Source: JAPXRI01 sp033813635 (lineage in GTDB: Bacteria; Bacillota; Clostridia; Oscillospirales; QAMX01). From it: DNA of 31,965 nucleotides. Location of the stretch: positions 1 to 31,965 of the forward strand of contig JAPXRI010000033.1 in NCBI GenBank assembly GCA_033813635.1, in the 5' to 3' direction. Shown in pieces: positions 6,682 through 14,592 of the stretch. The position numbers and the translations under genes are program-made. Numbering within the stretch: the stretch's first letter is position 1; every line of letters starts with the position of its first letter. A model generated the notes under the pieces. The model was not told the DNA's origin and made no database searches. It worked only from the letters and a program-made list of their open reading frames with translations.

Positions 6682-7784
6682 CAGCTGCAAAACACGCGGC
6701 GGGAGAACCGCTGGTGCGCATATCAAAACGAGACGCCATCCCCGTCTGGAAAGCATGGGTAATCAGGCTGATTTCGATCGTAATCGCGCTTGTAGTCTGC
6801 GCCGTTGTAATTTTTGCCATTGTAAGGCTGAATCCCATTAAGGTCTACGTCGCCATGTGGGACGGCGCTTTCGGTACGTCAAGGCGCGTATGGATAACGG
6901 CGCGGGATGCCGCGATGCTGCTGTGCATCGGCGTAGGGCTAGCGCCAGCCTTTAAAATGCGTTTCTGGAATATCGGAGCGGAAGGCCAGGTGCTCGCGGG
7001 CGGGATAGCGACTGCCGCCTGCATGCTCTACCTCGGCGGCGCGCTTCCGACATGGCTGTTATTGATTGTAATGCTCGCTGCCAGCGCCGCAGCCGGGGCT
7101 GTCTGGGGGGTAATACCGGCAGTCTTTAAATCCCGCTTTAACACAAACGAGACGCTGTTCACGCTGATGATGAACTACGTCGCCATCCAGCTCACGTCCT
7201 ATTTCGTCGCGAAGTGGGAAAATCCGTACGGCTCAAACACCGTCGGCATCATCAATCAGTCGACCCAGGCCGGCTGGTTTCCCAGCGTGCTCGGACAGAA
7301 GTATCTGCTCAATATTATCATCGTTGCGTTGCTCACGGTGGGGATGTATATCTATCTCCGTTTGGCCAAGCACGGCTATGAGATCGCCGTGGTCGGAGAG
7401 AGCGAGCGCACGGCGAAATACATCGGTATTAACGTGGGAAAGGTCATGTTCAGGACAATGATGCTCTCCGGCGCTATCTGCGGAGTGGCGGGCTTTATCT
7501 CGGTTGGGGGGGCTTCGCACACGATTAGCACAAGCACCGCCGGAGGGCAGGGTTTTACAGCCATTATCGTGGCCTGGCTCGCCAAGTTCAACACCCTTGT
7601 GATGATTCTGGTGTCAGTGCTTCTGGTTTTCCTTGAAAAGGGCGCGATACAGATCGCCTCCCAGTACAACCTTAACGACTACGCCTCGCAGATGATTACG
7701 GGCATCATTTTATTCTTTATACTCGGAAGCGAGTTTTTCATCAATTACAAGATGATATTCCGCGGAAAAAAGGAGGGCAAATAA
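6678..7784 (+). CDS. nupP: ABC transporter permease, nucleoside uptake (BPD_transp_2 family)
   Basis: A 368-residue integral membrane permease of the branched-chain amino acid/ribose/nucleoside type. The first membrane segment is at about 28-50. The family marker WNIGAEGQVLAGGI lies in the N-terminal half, followed by FNTNETLFTLMMNYVA. The EAA-like cytoplasmic loop VVGESERTAKYIGINVGKV contacts the ATPase, and the GGQGFTAIIVAWLAKFN region follows. ATG 6678 overlaps the ATPase stop by four bases. With NupQ it should form the heterodimeric membrane channel. Confidence 0.9.
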   Translation: MTAAKHAAGEPLVRISKRDAIPVWKAWVIRLISIVIALVVCAVVIFAIVRLNPIKVYVAMWDGAFGTSRRVWITARDAAMLLCIGVGLAPAFKMRFWNIGAEGQVLAGGIATAACMLYLGGALPTWLLLIVMLAASAAAGAVWGVIPAVFKSRFNTNETLFTLMMNYVAIQLTSYFVAKWENPYGSNTVGIINQSTQAGWFPSVLGQKYLLNIIIVALLTVGMYIYLRLAKHGYEIAVVGESERTAKYIGINVGKVMFRTMMLSGAICGVAGFISVGGASHTISTSTAGGQGFTAIIVAWLAKFNTLVMILVSVLLVFLEKGAIQIASQYNLNDYASQMITGIILFFILGSEFFINYKMIFRGKKEGK

Positions 7785-7785
7785 T

Positions 7786-8757
7786 ATGGTGCAGATGCTG
7801 TCGCTTCTGCAGGCGGCCATCGTCTTCGGCACTGTTATCCTCTACGGCGCGATGGGCGAGATCCTGACGGAGAAGTCCGGCAACCTCAATTTAGGCGTGC
7901 CCGGTATCATGTACTTAGGCGGCATATCCGGTCTCGCGGGCGCGTTTCTCTACGAATCCTCGTGCCAAAACCCCGCCCCGGTGATCGGCCTTCTGATTTC
8001 GTTTGTCTGCGCGATTGCGGCCTCCGTACTCGGCGGGCTCATCTACAGCTTTCTGACGATTACGCTGCGCGCAAACCAGAACGTGACCGGCCTGACGCTC
8101 ACGATCTTCGGCTCTGGGGTCGCGAATCTCTTCGGAGGCGTGATGAATAAAATGGCGGGCGGCGTAGGACAGATATCGGTCGCCACCACGAGCGGGGCCT
8201 ACAGGGCGACACTTCCTTTTTTATCCGGTGTCGGCGTGTTTTCCGGGCTCGGCTTCATGGCATATCTGGCGATCATCCTTGCTGTTCTGTTGAGCCGGTT
8301 TTTAAACGGTTCCCGCAGGGGGCTGAACCTTCGGGCGGTGGGCGAAAACCCGGGAACGGCGGACGCCGCCGGGATCAACGTCACCGGATATAAATATCTC
8401 GCCACCTGTGTCGGGGCGGCTGTCACCGGCATGGGCGGACTCTTCTACGTGATGAATTATATCAAGGGGACCTGGGCAAACGACGGAGGCATCGAAAAGC
8501 TCGGCTGGCTCGCGGTGGCGCTCGTCATCTTCGCGCGCTGGAAGCCGAACCACGCGATCTGGGGCTCCTACCTGTTCGGCATGCTGTTCTGGCTCTACTT
8601 CTACATTCCGAACCTGACCCGCTCCTCCCAGGAGCTGTTCAAAATGCTCCCGTACCTCGTCACAATCGCGGTGTTGATAACCGTCTCATTGAAAAAAAGC
8701 CGCGAAAACGAACCTCCGGCAAACCTGGGGCTTGCGTATTTCAGAGAGGAACGCTGA
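7786..8757 (+). CDS. nupQ: ABC transporter permease, nucleoside uptake, second subunit
   Basis: A 323-residue permease of the same superfamily as the preceding gene. It has EKSGNLNLGVPGIMYLGG near the N-terminus (the counterpart of NIGAEGQ in its partner), several hydrophobic helices and the ATPase-contacting loop RAVGENPGTADAAGINV. It starts one base after the previous stop, with a strong AGGAGGG at 7771-7777. The two unequal permeases plus one double ATPase and one lipoprotein make a complete importer. It is the last gene of the operon, with a terminator 50 bp after the stop. Confidence 0.9.
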   Translation: MVQMLSLLQAAIVFGTVILYGAMGEILTEKSGNLNLGVPGIMYLGGISGLAGAFLYESSCQNPAPVIGLLISFVCAIAASVLGGLIYSFLTITLRANQNVTGLTLTIFGSGVANLFGGVMNKMAGGVGQISVATTSGAYRATLPFLSGVGVFSGLGFMAYLAIILAVLLSRFLNGSRRGLNLRAVGENPGTADAAGINVTGYKYLATCVGAAVTGMGGLFYVMNYIKGTWANDGGIEKLGWLAVALVIFARWKPNHAIWGSYLFGMLFWLYFYIPNLTRSSQELFKMLPYLVTIAVLITVSLKKSRENEPPANLGLAYFREER

Positions 8758-8807
8758 AAAAATCAGGACTTCTTCTGATAATAACGAAAGCAACCCGAAA
8801 TCATGAA

Positions 8808-8846
8808 AATAAGCGGCGAGCTTAATTTGTCTCACCGCTTATTTTA
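8808..8846 (+). terminator. Terminator after the nucleoside transporter operon
   Basis: A 13-bp stem with one mismatch pairs 8808-8820 with 8831-8843 around a 10-nt loop and is followed by a short T stretch (ATTTTATT). Confidence 0.75.
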
Positions 8847-9147
8847 TTGGCAGCGAAGTAAAAACAGGATTAGCCCGGAAATAACATCAATCGCGGGTTT
8901 TCAAGTTTCCCGCCGTATTTGCATTTAGCCTATTCCGCCTTGAGTTGTCCCGCGATCTCCACGGTCGTCGACTGGTATGCAAAAATCAAGCGAAAACGAC
9001 ACCGAGAGGAAAAGCGCGCAGAAAAGTAAAATAACGGCGGAATACGGGCTTATATAGACCGTCCATAACTCGTCGTAGAAGTACTCGTGAGCCGCAACCA
9101 GTAAGGGTTTGGGTTTGCCCCAACAACTACAGTCCTTATGTATATAC
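8847..9147. other. Gene-poor gap before the tRNA pair
   Basis: I see no convincing coding region, RNA family or repeat in these 300 bases. A 74-codon frame on the minus strand (8925-9149) has one hydrophobic stretch, but it starts with GTG inside the terminator stem at 9148-9167 and has no Shine-Dalgarno, so I do not call it. A small RNA ending at that terminator is possible but unsupported. Confidence 0.5.
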
Positions 9148-9176
9148 ACCGCTCCGTGTGGAGCGGTTCATTTTTT
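9148..9176 (+). terminator. Orphan rho-independent terminator
   Basis: A perfect 8-bp stem ACCGCTCC/GGAGCGGT (9148-9155 with 9160-9167) with a GTGT loop is followed by TCATTTTTT. No gene ending here on the plus strand is recognised. Confidence 0.75.
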
Positions 9177-9268
9177 ATGCATACATATATGTCGAATTCT
9201 TATTTGCATCTTGTCGAGATATAACTTAAGGGGACAAGAATTATGGAACGATTTCTCGAAGCCAATAC

Positions 9269-9300
9269 AAAAAAGGAAGGCTCGTCAGCCTTCCTTTTTT
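9269..9300. terminator. Symmetric bidirectional terminator downstream of the tRNA genes
   Basis: A perfect 14-bp stem (9269-9282 with 9287-9300) has six A on one side and six T on the other, so it works in both directions. On the minus strand it lies 55 bp after the 3' end of the tRNA-Ser(GCU) gene and should end the tRNA transcript. Confidence 0.88.
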
Positions 9301-9355
9301 CTCACTTGGATAGTGTTATATTAGCTATAACCCAATCCGGAAGCGAGGATAATAA

Positions 9356-9446
9356 TGGCGGAGAAGAAGGGATTCGAACCCTTGCTAGAGCATAACCCTA
9401 CTAACGGTTTAGCAAACCGTCCCCTTCACCACTTGGGTACTTCTCC
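9356..9446 (-). tRNA. tRNA-Ser (anticodon GCU)
   Basis: Read on the minus strand, the 5' acceptor GGAGAAG pairs with CTTCTCC, followed by discriminator G and an encoded CCA (complement of 9356-9358). The T-loop GGTTCGAATCC is present. The anticodon stem-loop ACGGTTTGCTAAACCGT gives anticodon GCT (complement of 9411-9413), which reads AGC/AGU serine codons. The long variable arm is typical of class II serine tRNAs. It is the second gene of a two-tRNA transcript. Confidence 0.95.
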
Positions 9447-9489
9447 GTGTCAGTGAAATAATTAAAGCAATATTCGGTTTCGGGGGATG

Positions 9490-9576
9490 TGGCGGAGAGA
9501 GTGGGATTCGAACCCACGGCTCTTTCGAGTCACTGGTTTTCAAGACCAGCTCCATAAACCGCTCGGACATCTCTCC
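9490..9576 (-). tRNA. tRNA-Ser (anticodon UGA)
   Basis: On the minus strand the acceptor GGAGAGA pairs with TCTCTCC, with discriminator G and an encoded CCA (complement of 9490-9492). The T-arm is GTGGGTTCGAATCCCAC, and the anticodon arm CTGGTCTTGAAAACCAG gives anticodon TGA, which reads UCA-type serine codons. A long variable arm marks class II. It is the promoter-proximal tRNA; the next one follows after 43 bp. Confidence 0.95.
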
Positions 9577-9609
9577 GTATCGTCTAAGCTGTTTCGACCA
9601 GTGAGAGCA

Positions 9610-9638
9610 ATTATAGCATGATTATATTTATTTGTCAA
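9610..9638 (-). promoter_or_regulatory. Perfect consensus promoter of the tRNA-Ser pair
   Basis: On the minus strand, TTGACA (complement of 9633-9638), a 17-bp spacer and TATAAT (complement of 9610-9615) give an exact sigma-A consensus. It lies 34 bp before the 5' end of tRNA-Ser(UGA), as expected for a stable-RNA promoter. Confidence 0.88.
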
Positions 9639-9705
9639 CTGTTTGTCAGCCGTTTTAAGCGTTAGTAAAACGTTTGGGAAGAATTGCTTTTACGCTTTGG
9701 GTATA

Positions 9706-9734
9706 TTTACATATATATGGGACTGTGCTATAAT
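9706..9734 (+). promoter_or_regulatory. Promoter of the aminotransferase cluster
   Basis: TTTACA at 9706-9711 and TATAAT at 9729-9734 with a 17-bp spacer lie 51 bp before the ATG at 9785. It diverges from the tRNA promoter about 70 bp away. I see no obvious operator repeat. Confidence 0.75.
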
Positions 9735-9784
9735 CCGGAAAGAATGCGGTTTTCTTATATTAATATTGAAGGAAGGCGTGCGCG

Positions 9785-11107
9785 ATGGAAAAACTGGCGC
9801 TGCTGGGCGGTGAAAAGGCTGTTTTCGACGTACCGGAGGAGCTTTTCGCCTGGCCTATCGTGACAAAGGAAGACGAGGACGCCGTGCTCGGGGTATTGCG
9901 CAGGGGCGCGATGTCCGGCACGGACGTGACGGTTAAGTTTGAGGAGGAGTTCGCGGAATGGCAGGGGACGGCATACGCGCTTGCGTTCTGCAACGGTACA
10001 ATGTCCCTCCAGGCGGCGATGTTCGCCGTCGGTCTCGGGGAGGGCGACGAGCTGATCTGCCCGAGCAAGACCTATTGGGCCTCCTGTATCCAGGCGTTCA
10101 ATCTCGGAGCGACGGTGGTTTTCTGCGACATCGACGAGAACACGCTCTGCCTTGACCCGGACGACCTCGAGCGCTGCATAAGCCCGAGGACGAAGGCGAT
10201 TATGGCGGTGCACTACCTGGCGCACCCGGCGCCGATGGACGCGGTGATGGAGATTGCGAACAGACACGGCATCAAAGTCATCGAGGATGTGTCCCACGCG
10301 CAGGGCGGGCTCTGCAAAGGAAGAAAGCTCGGCACCTTCGGCCATGTAGCCGCGATGTCGCTGATGTCGGGCAAGTCGTTTGCAATCGGCGAGGGCGGTA
10401 TGCTTGTGACCGACGACAAGGAGATCTACGACCGGGCGCTGGCATACGCCCACTATGAGAGAAACAATGAAAAATATATCTCCACCCCAGAGCTTTTGAA
10501 ATATGCTAATCTGCCGCTCGGCGGCATGAAGGGCAGGCTGAACCAGACCTGTTCGGCAATGGGGCGGGTCCAGCTTAAATATTACGACGCGCGCTGCGCG
10601 GAAATCCGGAAGGCGATGAATTACTTCTGGGACAGTCTCGAGGGGTTGCCGGGGATCCGGGCGCACAGGGTAAACGAGGCCGAGGGCTCGAACATGGCCG
10701 GCTGGTACGCCGCGCATGGAATTTACAAGCCTGAAGAACTGAATGGTCTGTCCGTCACGCGGTTCTGCGAGGCGCTGAAGGCCGAGGGTGTGGGCACATA
10801 CCCCTACGGGAACTACCCGCTGCACACTCACCGGGTTTTCTACGACTTTAATCTGGCACACACCGAAAAGCCGACGAGGATCGCGCACACGGACAGGGAC
10901 GTGAGGCTGCTGGACAGGGATCTCCCGGTGACCGAGCGCGTGCAGATTTTCGCGGTGCCGTGGTTTAAGAAGTTCATGCCGGAGCATATCGACAAGTATG
11001 TTCACGCGTTTAAAAAGGTGGTTTTGAACTCCAAAGCCCTGCTCGAAGGTGCCGCGCCGGAGGAGAAAACCGGCGGCAGATGGTATTTCTATTCAGACGA
11101 CAAATAG
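9785..11107 (+). CDS. DegT/DnrJ/EryC1/StrS-family PLP-dependent aminotransferase
   Basis: A 440-residue cytosolic aminotransferase of fold type I. Visible features are the N-terminal LRRGAMSGTDVTVKFEEEFAEW region, FCNGTMSLQAAM (68-79, PLP phosphate binding), the cofactor Asp168 in VIEDVSHAQGG, and the Schiff-base Lys197 in SGKSFAIGEGGM. The family includes sugar and cyclitol aminotransferases. The lysine is present, so it should transaminate rather than dehydrate. GGAAGG (9771-9776) precedes ATG 9785. It is first in a three-gene operon with an amidohydrolase (12 bp gap) and a Gfo/Idh/MocA oxidoreductase. No nucleotide-sugar genes are nearby, so a free keto-sugar or keto-cyclitol substrate is more likely than antibiotic sugar synthesis. 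The substrate is not known. Confidence 0.85.
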   Translation: MEKLALLGGEKAVFDVPEELFAWPIVTKEDEDAVLGVLRRGAMSGTDVTVKFEEEFAEWQGTAYALAFCNGTMSLQAAMFAVGLGEGDELICPSKTYWASCIQAFNLGATVVFCDIDENTLCLDPDDLERCISPRTKAIMAVHYLAHPAPMDAVMEIANRHGIKVIEDVSHAQGGLCKGRKLGTFGHVAAMSLMSGKSFAIGEGGMLVTDDKEIYDRALAYAHYERNNEKYISTPELLKYANLPLGGMKGRLNQTCSAMGRVQLKYYDARCAEIRKAMNYFWDSLEGLPGIRAHRVNEAEGSNMAGWYAAHGIYKPEELNGLSVTRFCEALKAEGVGTYPYGNYPLHTHRVFYDFNLAHTEKPTRIAHTDRDVRLLDRDLPVTERVQIFAVPWFKKFMPEHIDKYVHAFKKVVLNSKALLEGAAPEEKTGGRWYFYSDDK

Positions 11108-11119
11108 GGGGCGGCTCTT

Positions 11120-12025
11120 ATGATCATCGATGCGCATAACCATGCCGACTGGCATGGATATCAGTTTGAGGATTTTATCGCGAACATGGATAAATACGGG
11201 ATCGACAAGACCTGGCTTTTATCCTGGGAGTCGCCGGAGAGCGAATACAGCCCGGATACAAACGCCGTCATCCCCTACGCGGTCTCCGGGCGGGGAGAGT
11301 CCTTTAGCGGGCCGATTCCGTTTGCGCTGGGGCTTGCGTATAAGCAGAAGGCGCCGGACAGGTTTATATTGGGCTACGCGCCAGACCCGAGACGGCCGGA
11401 GGCTCTGGACACGCTGAAAAGCGCGGTCAGAATCTACGGCGTGCAGGTCTACGGCGAGGTCAAGCTACGCATGATGTACGATAACCCGGACGCGGTGCGG
11501 CTTTTCCGCTGGTGCGGCGAGGCGGGTCTGCCCGTGACGCTGCACTTCGATTACGATTCCGCGACGGAGACCGGGAGAACCTACCCGAGGGCGAGCTGGT
11601 GGTACGGCGGCGGGATCGACACCCTTGAGCGGCTTCTAAAACTCTGCCCGGAGACGAACTTTCTCGGGCATGCGCCGGGCTTCTGGTGCCATATATCAAG
11701 GGACAATCTCGGTCTAAAAACACCGTACCCGAAGGGGCCGGTGATCCCCGGCGGAGAGATAGAGCGGCTTCTGGATACCTACCCGAATCTTTACTGCGAC
11801 TGCTCGGCGGGCTCCTGCCACAACGCGCTCTCGCGGGATTTGGAATACACAAAACGTTTCATCCTCCGCTATCAGGACAGAATGCTCTACGCCCGCGACT
11901 ACTTTGACAATATCCACCAAACGCTTTTCAATTCGCTGGACCTGCCAGCGGAGGTGCTCGAGAAGCTCTACCACAAAAACGCGGAGAGACTTGCGGGGCC
12001 GGAGAAGAAAACACCCGCTCTGTAG
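11120..12025 (+). CDS. Amidohydrolase-family TIM-barrel hydrolase (Amidohydro_2)
   Basis: A 301-residue metal-dependent hydrolase-like protein. It opens with the metal-binding DAHNH motif (His6 and His8). A central VTLHFD and a later GHAPGFW supply further histidines at barrel strands. LYARDYFDN holds the conserved Asp, and LYHKNAERL is the typical closing helix. The family contains lactonases, decarboxylases and amidases, and sequence alone does not choose among them. It follows the aminotransferase by 12 bp with a Shine-Dalgarno-like AGGGGGCGG and precedes the oxidoreductase by 21 bp, so all three are co-expressed. A role in opening or hydrolysing an oxidised sugar or cyclitol intermediate is inference. 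Confidence 0.85.
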   Translation: MIIDAHNHADWHGYQFEDFIANMDKYGIDKTWLLSWESPESEYSPDTNAVIPYAVSGRGESFSGPIPFALGLAYKQKAPDRFILGYAPDPRRPEALDTLKSAVRIYGVQVYGEVKLRMMYDNPDAVRLFRWCGEAGLPVTLHFDYDSATETGRTYPRASWWYGGGIDTLERLLKLCPETNFLGHAPGFWCHISRDNLGLKTPYPKGPVIPGGEIERLLDTYPNLYCDCSAGSCHNALSRDLEYTKRFILRYQDRMLYARDYFDNIHQTLFNSLDLPAEVLEKLYHKNAERLAGPEKKTPAL

Positions 12026-12046
12026 ACGGAAAGGAAGGTCGGCAAA

Positions 12047-12925
12047 ATGAAACGAATAGGCATACTCGGTACGGAAAACTCCCACGCTAAAGCATTCACG
12101 CGGATTTTCAACCTGCCGGACGGGAACGGAAATTACCGCTACCCGGATTTTAGGGTCACGACGCTCTACGCGCTTGAAAGAAAGCCGAGCGATGATATTA
12201 TCGCCGATGTCGGCGGGGACATTGAAATAGTCGAAAGCCCGGAGAAGATGGCGGCGAAGGTCGACTGCGCGATGATCACAGCCCGGCACGGAAAATACCA
12301 CGCGGCATTCGCCCTGCCGTTTATCGAAAGAGGAATGCCCGTATTTATCGACAAGCCGTTCACGGTGGACGCAAACGAAGCCAGAGCGCTTCTTGAAAAG
12401 GCCGCGCTCAGCGGCGCGCCGGTCAGCGGCGGTTCGGGCTGCAAGTATTCCCGGGAGCTTTTAGAGCTGAAAAACGACCTTCAAAGCGGTAAGGCCGGAA
12501 GGGTGCTGTCCGCGGTGATCAATTTTCCGGCGGACATGGAGAGCGTGTACGGCGGCTTTTACTTCTACGCCTCCCACCTGATCGAGATGACGACCGAGCT
12601 CTTCGGGGACGGGATTATAAGCGTTACCGCATTCGACAACGGCGGAAAGCTTTTATCCGTGGCGAGCTACGACGACCTTGACGTAGTGATGAATTTCGCG
12701 AAGTGCAAAAGCTACCGGGCGGTAGTCTACGGCGAGGAGGGCATTATCGTCAAAGAGCTGACGACCGATAAAATCTACGAGGCGGAGGCGGACGTTTTCG
12801 CACGTATGGCGAGGAGCGGGCGCGCGCCCTACCCGGACAAAAAGCTTCTTACGCCGGTTCTCGTGATGAACGCGATAGAAAAATCGCTGAAGGGGAAAAG
12901 GCGGGTCTACTTAAACGAACTGTAG
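12047..12925 (+). CDS. Gfo/Idh/MocA-family oxidoreductase
   Basis: A 292-residue NAD(P)-dependent oxidoreductase. The N-terminal Rossmann fold starts RIGILGTENSHAKAF, with the family's acid-Lys-Pro motif as FIDKPFTVDANEARALLE (about residues 103-120). The C-terminal half is shorter than usual for the family (commonly 330-370 residues), which may reflect a divergent subfamily. AAGGAAGG before ATG 12047 is a good ribosome site. Family members oxidise sugars, inositols and related alcohols, so with the aminotransferase and amidohydrolase it suggests a small pathway acting on a polyol or amino sugar. The operon ends here with a terminator. Confidence 0.85.
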   Translation: MKRIGILGTENSHAKAFTRIFNLPDGNGNYRYPDFRVTTLYALERKPSDDIIADVGGDIEIVESPEKMAAKVDCAMITARHGKYHAAFALPFIERGMPVFIDKPFTVDANEARALLEKAALSGAPVSGGSGCKYSRELLELKNDLQSGKAGRVLSAVINFPADMESVYGGFYFYASHLIEMTTELFGDGIISVTAFDNGGKLLSVASYDDLDVVMNFAKCKSYRAVVYGEEGIIVKELTTDKIYEAEADVFARMARSGRAPYPDKKLLTPVLVMNAIEKSLKGKRRVYLNEL

Positions 12926-12931
12926 AATTTG

Positions 12932-12963
12932 AAAACGGCATCCGCCGCGGGATGCCGTTTTTG
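12932..12963. terminator. Terminator between convergent oxidoreductase and MFS genes
   Basis: A perfect 12-bp stem (12932-12943 with 12950-12961) has A4 on the left and a T run on the right. It can end transcription from both the oxidoreductase operon and the convergent MFS gene. Confidence 0.85.
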
Positions 12964-13035
12964 TCAAATGAAAGAATTATCGCAGGGGACGCTGGGCTTT
13001 GCGGGGGTTATCGCTGGTCGCATGATCAGCTTTCA

Positions 13036-14367
13036 TCAACGCGCGGGGGAGGGTGCGATTTTATCCTTATTAAAGTAGATATAAAGGGCGATGATCAGCT
13101 GGCCGAAGCCCTGGACGGCGACGAGGAGCTGGACATTTGTATAGCTTATCCCGAGGATCGTAAACGAGAGCGTCTCGGTCGCGGAGATAAACCAGGTGGA
13201 AAACGTCAGGCCGAGGAACCCGGCGAGGTTAATGAGCAGGGTGTAGAAGACGAGGTAATTCGATTGGTCCTCTTTCGGCAGGTTAAGAAAAGGGAAGTTG
13301 GCGTAGGCGAGGTTCATGCCGACACCGATTAGGTGCTGCGAGAGCCTGACGACGAGCATGACCCAGACATAATTTGACTTTGAAACCGTCGAGTAGAGCA
13401 TCATCAGCGGAAAATTCATGAAAACGGTGATCGCGAAGGTCTTCAGCCAGGACCATTTGCGGAGAATGGTTTTCCACCAGTGTGAAAAGAAGATCAGAAA
13501 AAGCGCGTAGGCCGCGTCAATCGTGTTGATAAACGTGTATTTAATGCCGACATCGTCGAGAAGATAGTAGTTCAGGCTTGAGGCGGTGAGATATGTGACA
13601 AAGGTCCACGAGGCCATGACAAGCATCGTAAGCAGGAATTTTTTATTTGAGAATGGCAGCGTGAAGACGTTTTTCACGCTGATTTTTTTAACCTTTGACA
13701 GGTATGGATACTCCTTTGGCAAAAGGAGAAATACCATTTCTGCAAGAGCCAGAGCGAAAGCCGCGATGCGAATGACAATAAGCACGGTCATCTGATTGGG
13801 TGTGCCCGCGAGTGAATCGGCAATCACAGATGAGAAAAGGAGGACGGCGCTCGAGATCGCCGTCGATATTATTTGCTGGTATGAGAAATACTCGGCTCTG
13901 GTTTCATCGGGTATAAAATTCAGGTGCCATATCGAATAGCCGCCGGCGAAGAGCGCGTTTATCAGGTTTGATACGAATACGATAACGCCGAACCAAAACA
14001 CCTTATCGCCTTTATCCGAGACAAAGAACGGGAGAAACGTGATGCCGAGAATATTGATCGCAAAGTAAGAGATTCTCGCCAGCGCGAGGGGTACGCGGCG
14101 CTTTTTAAACCGCTCGAGAATCAGCGGGGCGAAAACGGAAAAACAGTTGGCAATCAGCGGCAGAAAGCTGATAACGCCCACGTTAACGATATCGATGTCG
14201 TTTAAAATCAGAAAGCTCGTGTAGAATACGCCGGAGGTCATGTATGAGATGCAGGCGGAAATTATCGCCGACGTCAACATGACGCATCTTCCGCGCGCGT
14301 ATTCGTCGCGCAGGTTAAAGACGCGGAAAAATGATAAATTGGAGAGAACTGCGCCAACGCGCTTCAT
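13036..14367 (-). CDS. MFS-type transporter, 12 membrane segments
   Basis: A major facilitator superfamily permease of 443 residues. Twelve hydrophobic segments can be counted, with basic loops such as ERFKKRRVP after the second helix and KKISVKN before the seventh. The open frame extends up to 14427. A promoter (TTGACT-17-TAGAAT, 14418-14446 on this strand) has its -10 inside that extension, so ATG 14367 (MKRVGAVL) is the usable start, although its Shine-Dalgarno is weak. It converges on the aminotransferase/amidohydrolase/oxidoreductase operon and may move the substrate or product of that pathway. The substrate is unknown. Confidence 0.8.
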   Translation of the reverse strand: MKRVGAVLSNLSFFRVFNLRDEYARGRCVMLTSAIISACISYMTSGVFYTSFLILNDIDIVNVGVISFLPLIANCFSVFAPLILERFKKRRVPLALARISYFAINILGITFLPFFVSDKGDKVFWFGVIVFVSNLINALFAGGYSIWHLNFIPDETRAEYFSYQQIISTAISSAVLLFSSVIADSLAGTPNQMTVLIVIRIAAFALALAEMVFLLLPKEYPYLSKVKKISVKNVFTLPFSNKKFLLTMLVMASWTFVTYLTASSLNYYLLDDVGIKYTFINTIDAAYALFLIFFSHWWKTILRKWSWLKTFAITVFMNFPLMMLYSTVSKSNYVWVMLVVRLSQHLIGVGMNLAYANFPFLNLPKEDQSNYLVFYTLLINLAGFLGLTFSTWFISATETLSFTILGISYTNVQLLVAVQGFGQLIIALYIYFNKDKIAPSPAR

Positions 14368-14417
14368 ATGAATATCCAAACCTTTAAGGTAAAAAATTGG
14401 GGAGATGCCAATACAGA

Positions 14418-14446
14418 ATTCTATCATATGGGTAATTTGAAGTCAA
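14418..14446 (-). promoter_or_regulatory. Promoter of the MFS gene
   Basis: On the minus strand, TTGACT (complement of 14441-14446), a 17-bp spacer and TAGAAT (complement of 14418-14423). It decides the start codon of the MFS gene in favour of 14367. Confidence 0.7.
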
Positions 14447-14521
14447 CATAAAAACACCCGGAACCTCCGCAGATCCTGCGGCGCCGATGGGTCCTATGAC
14501 AAAAATAGCGCTTTAAATGAC

Positions 14522-14550
14522 TTGCTACGGGCAGACATTGGGAGTATAAT
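14522..14550 (+). promoter_or_regulatory. Promoter of 6-phosphofructokinase
   Basis: TTGCTA (14522-14527) and TATAAT (14545-14550) with a 17-bp spacer lie 42 bp before the ATG at 14593. Confidence 0.75.
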
Positions 14551-14592
14551 ATATCTGTGGGATAATTTAGATACTGATAGGGGAGTTTATAT

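Noticed and set aside
8925..9149. 74-codon minus-strand frame with one hydrophobic stretch
   Set aside because: Its GTG start lies in the stem of a terminator, there is no Shine-Dalgarno and I recognise no family.
9243..9395. 50-codon plus-strand frame with an AAGGGGA-like ribosome site
   Set aside because: It runs straight through a strong bidirectional terminator and into the antisense of a tRNA gene.
9755..11005. 416-codon minus-strand frame
   Set aside because: It is a shadow of the aminotransferase gene with high Arg/His/Val content and no recognisable domain.
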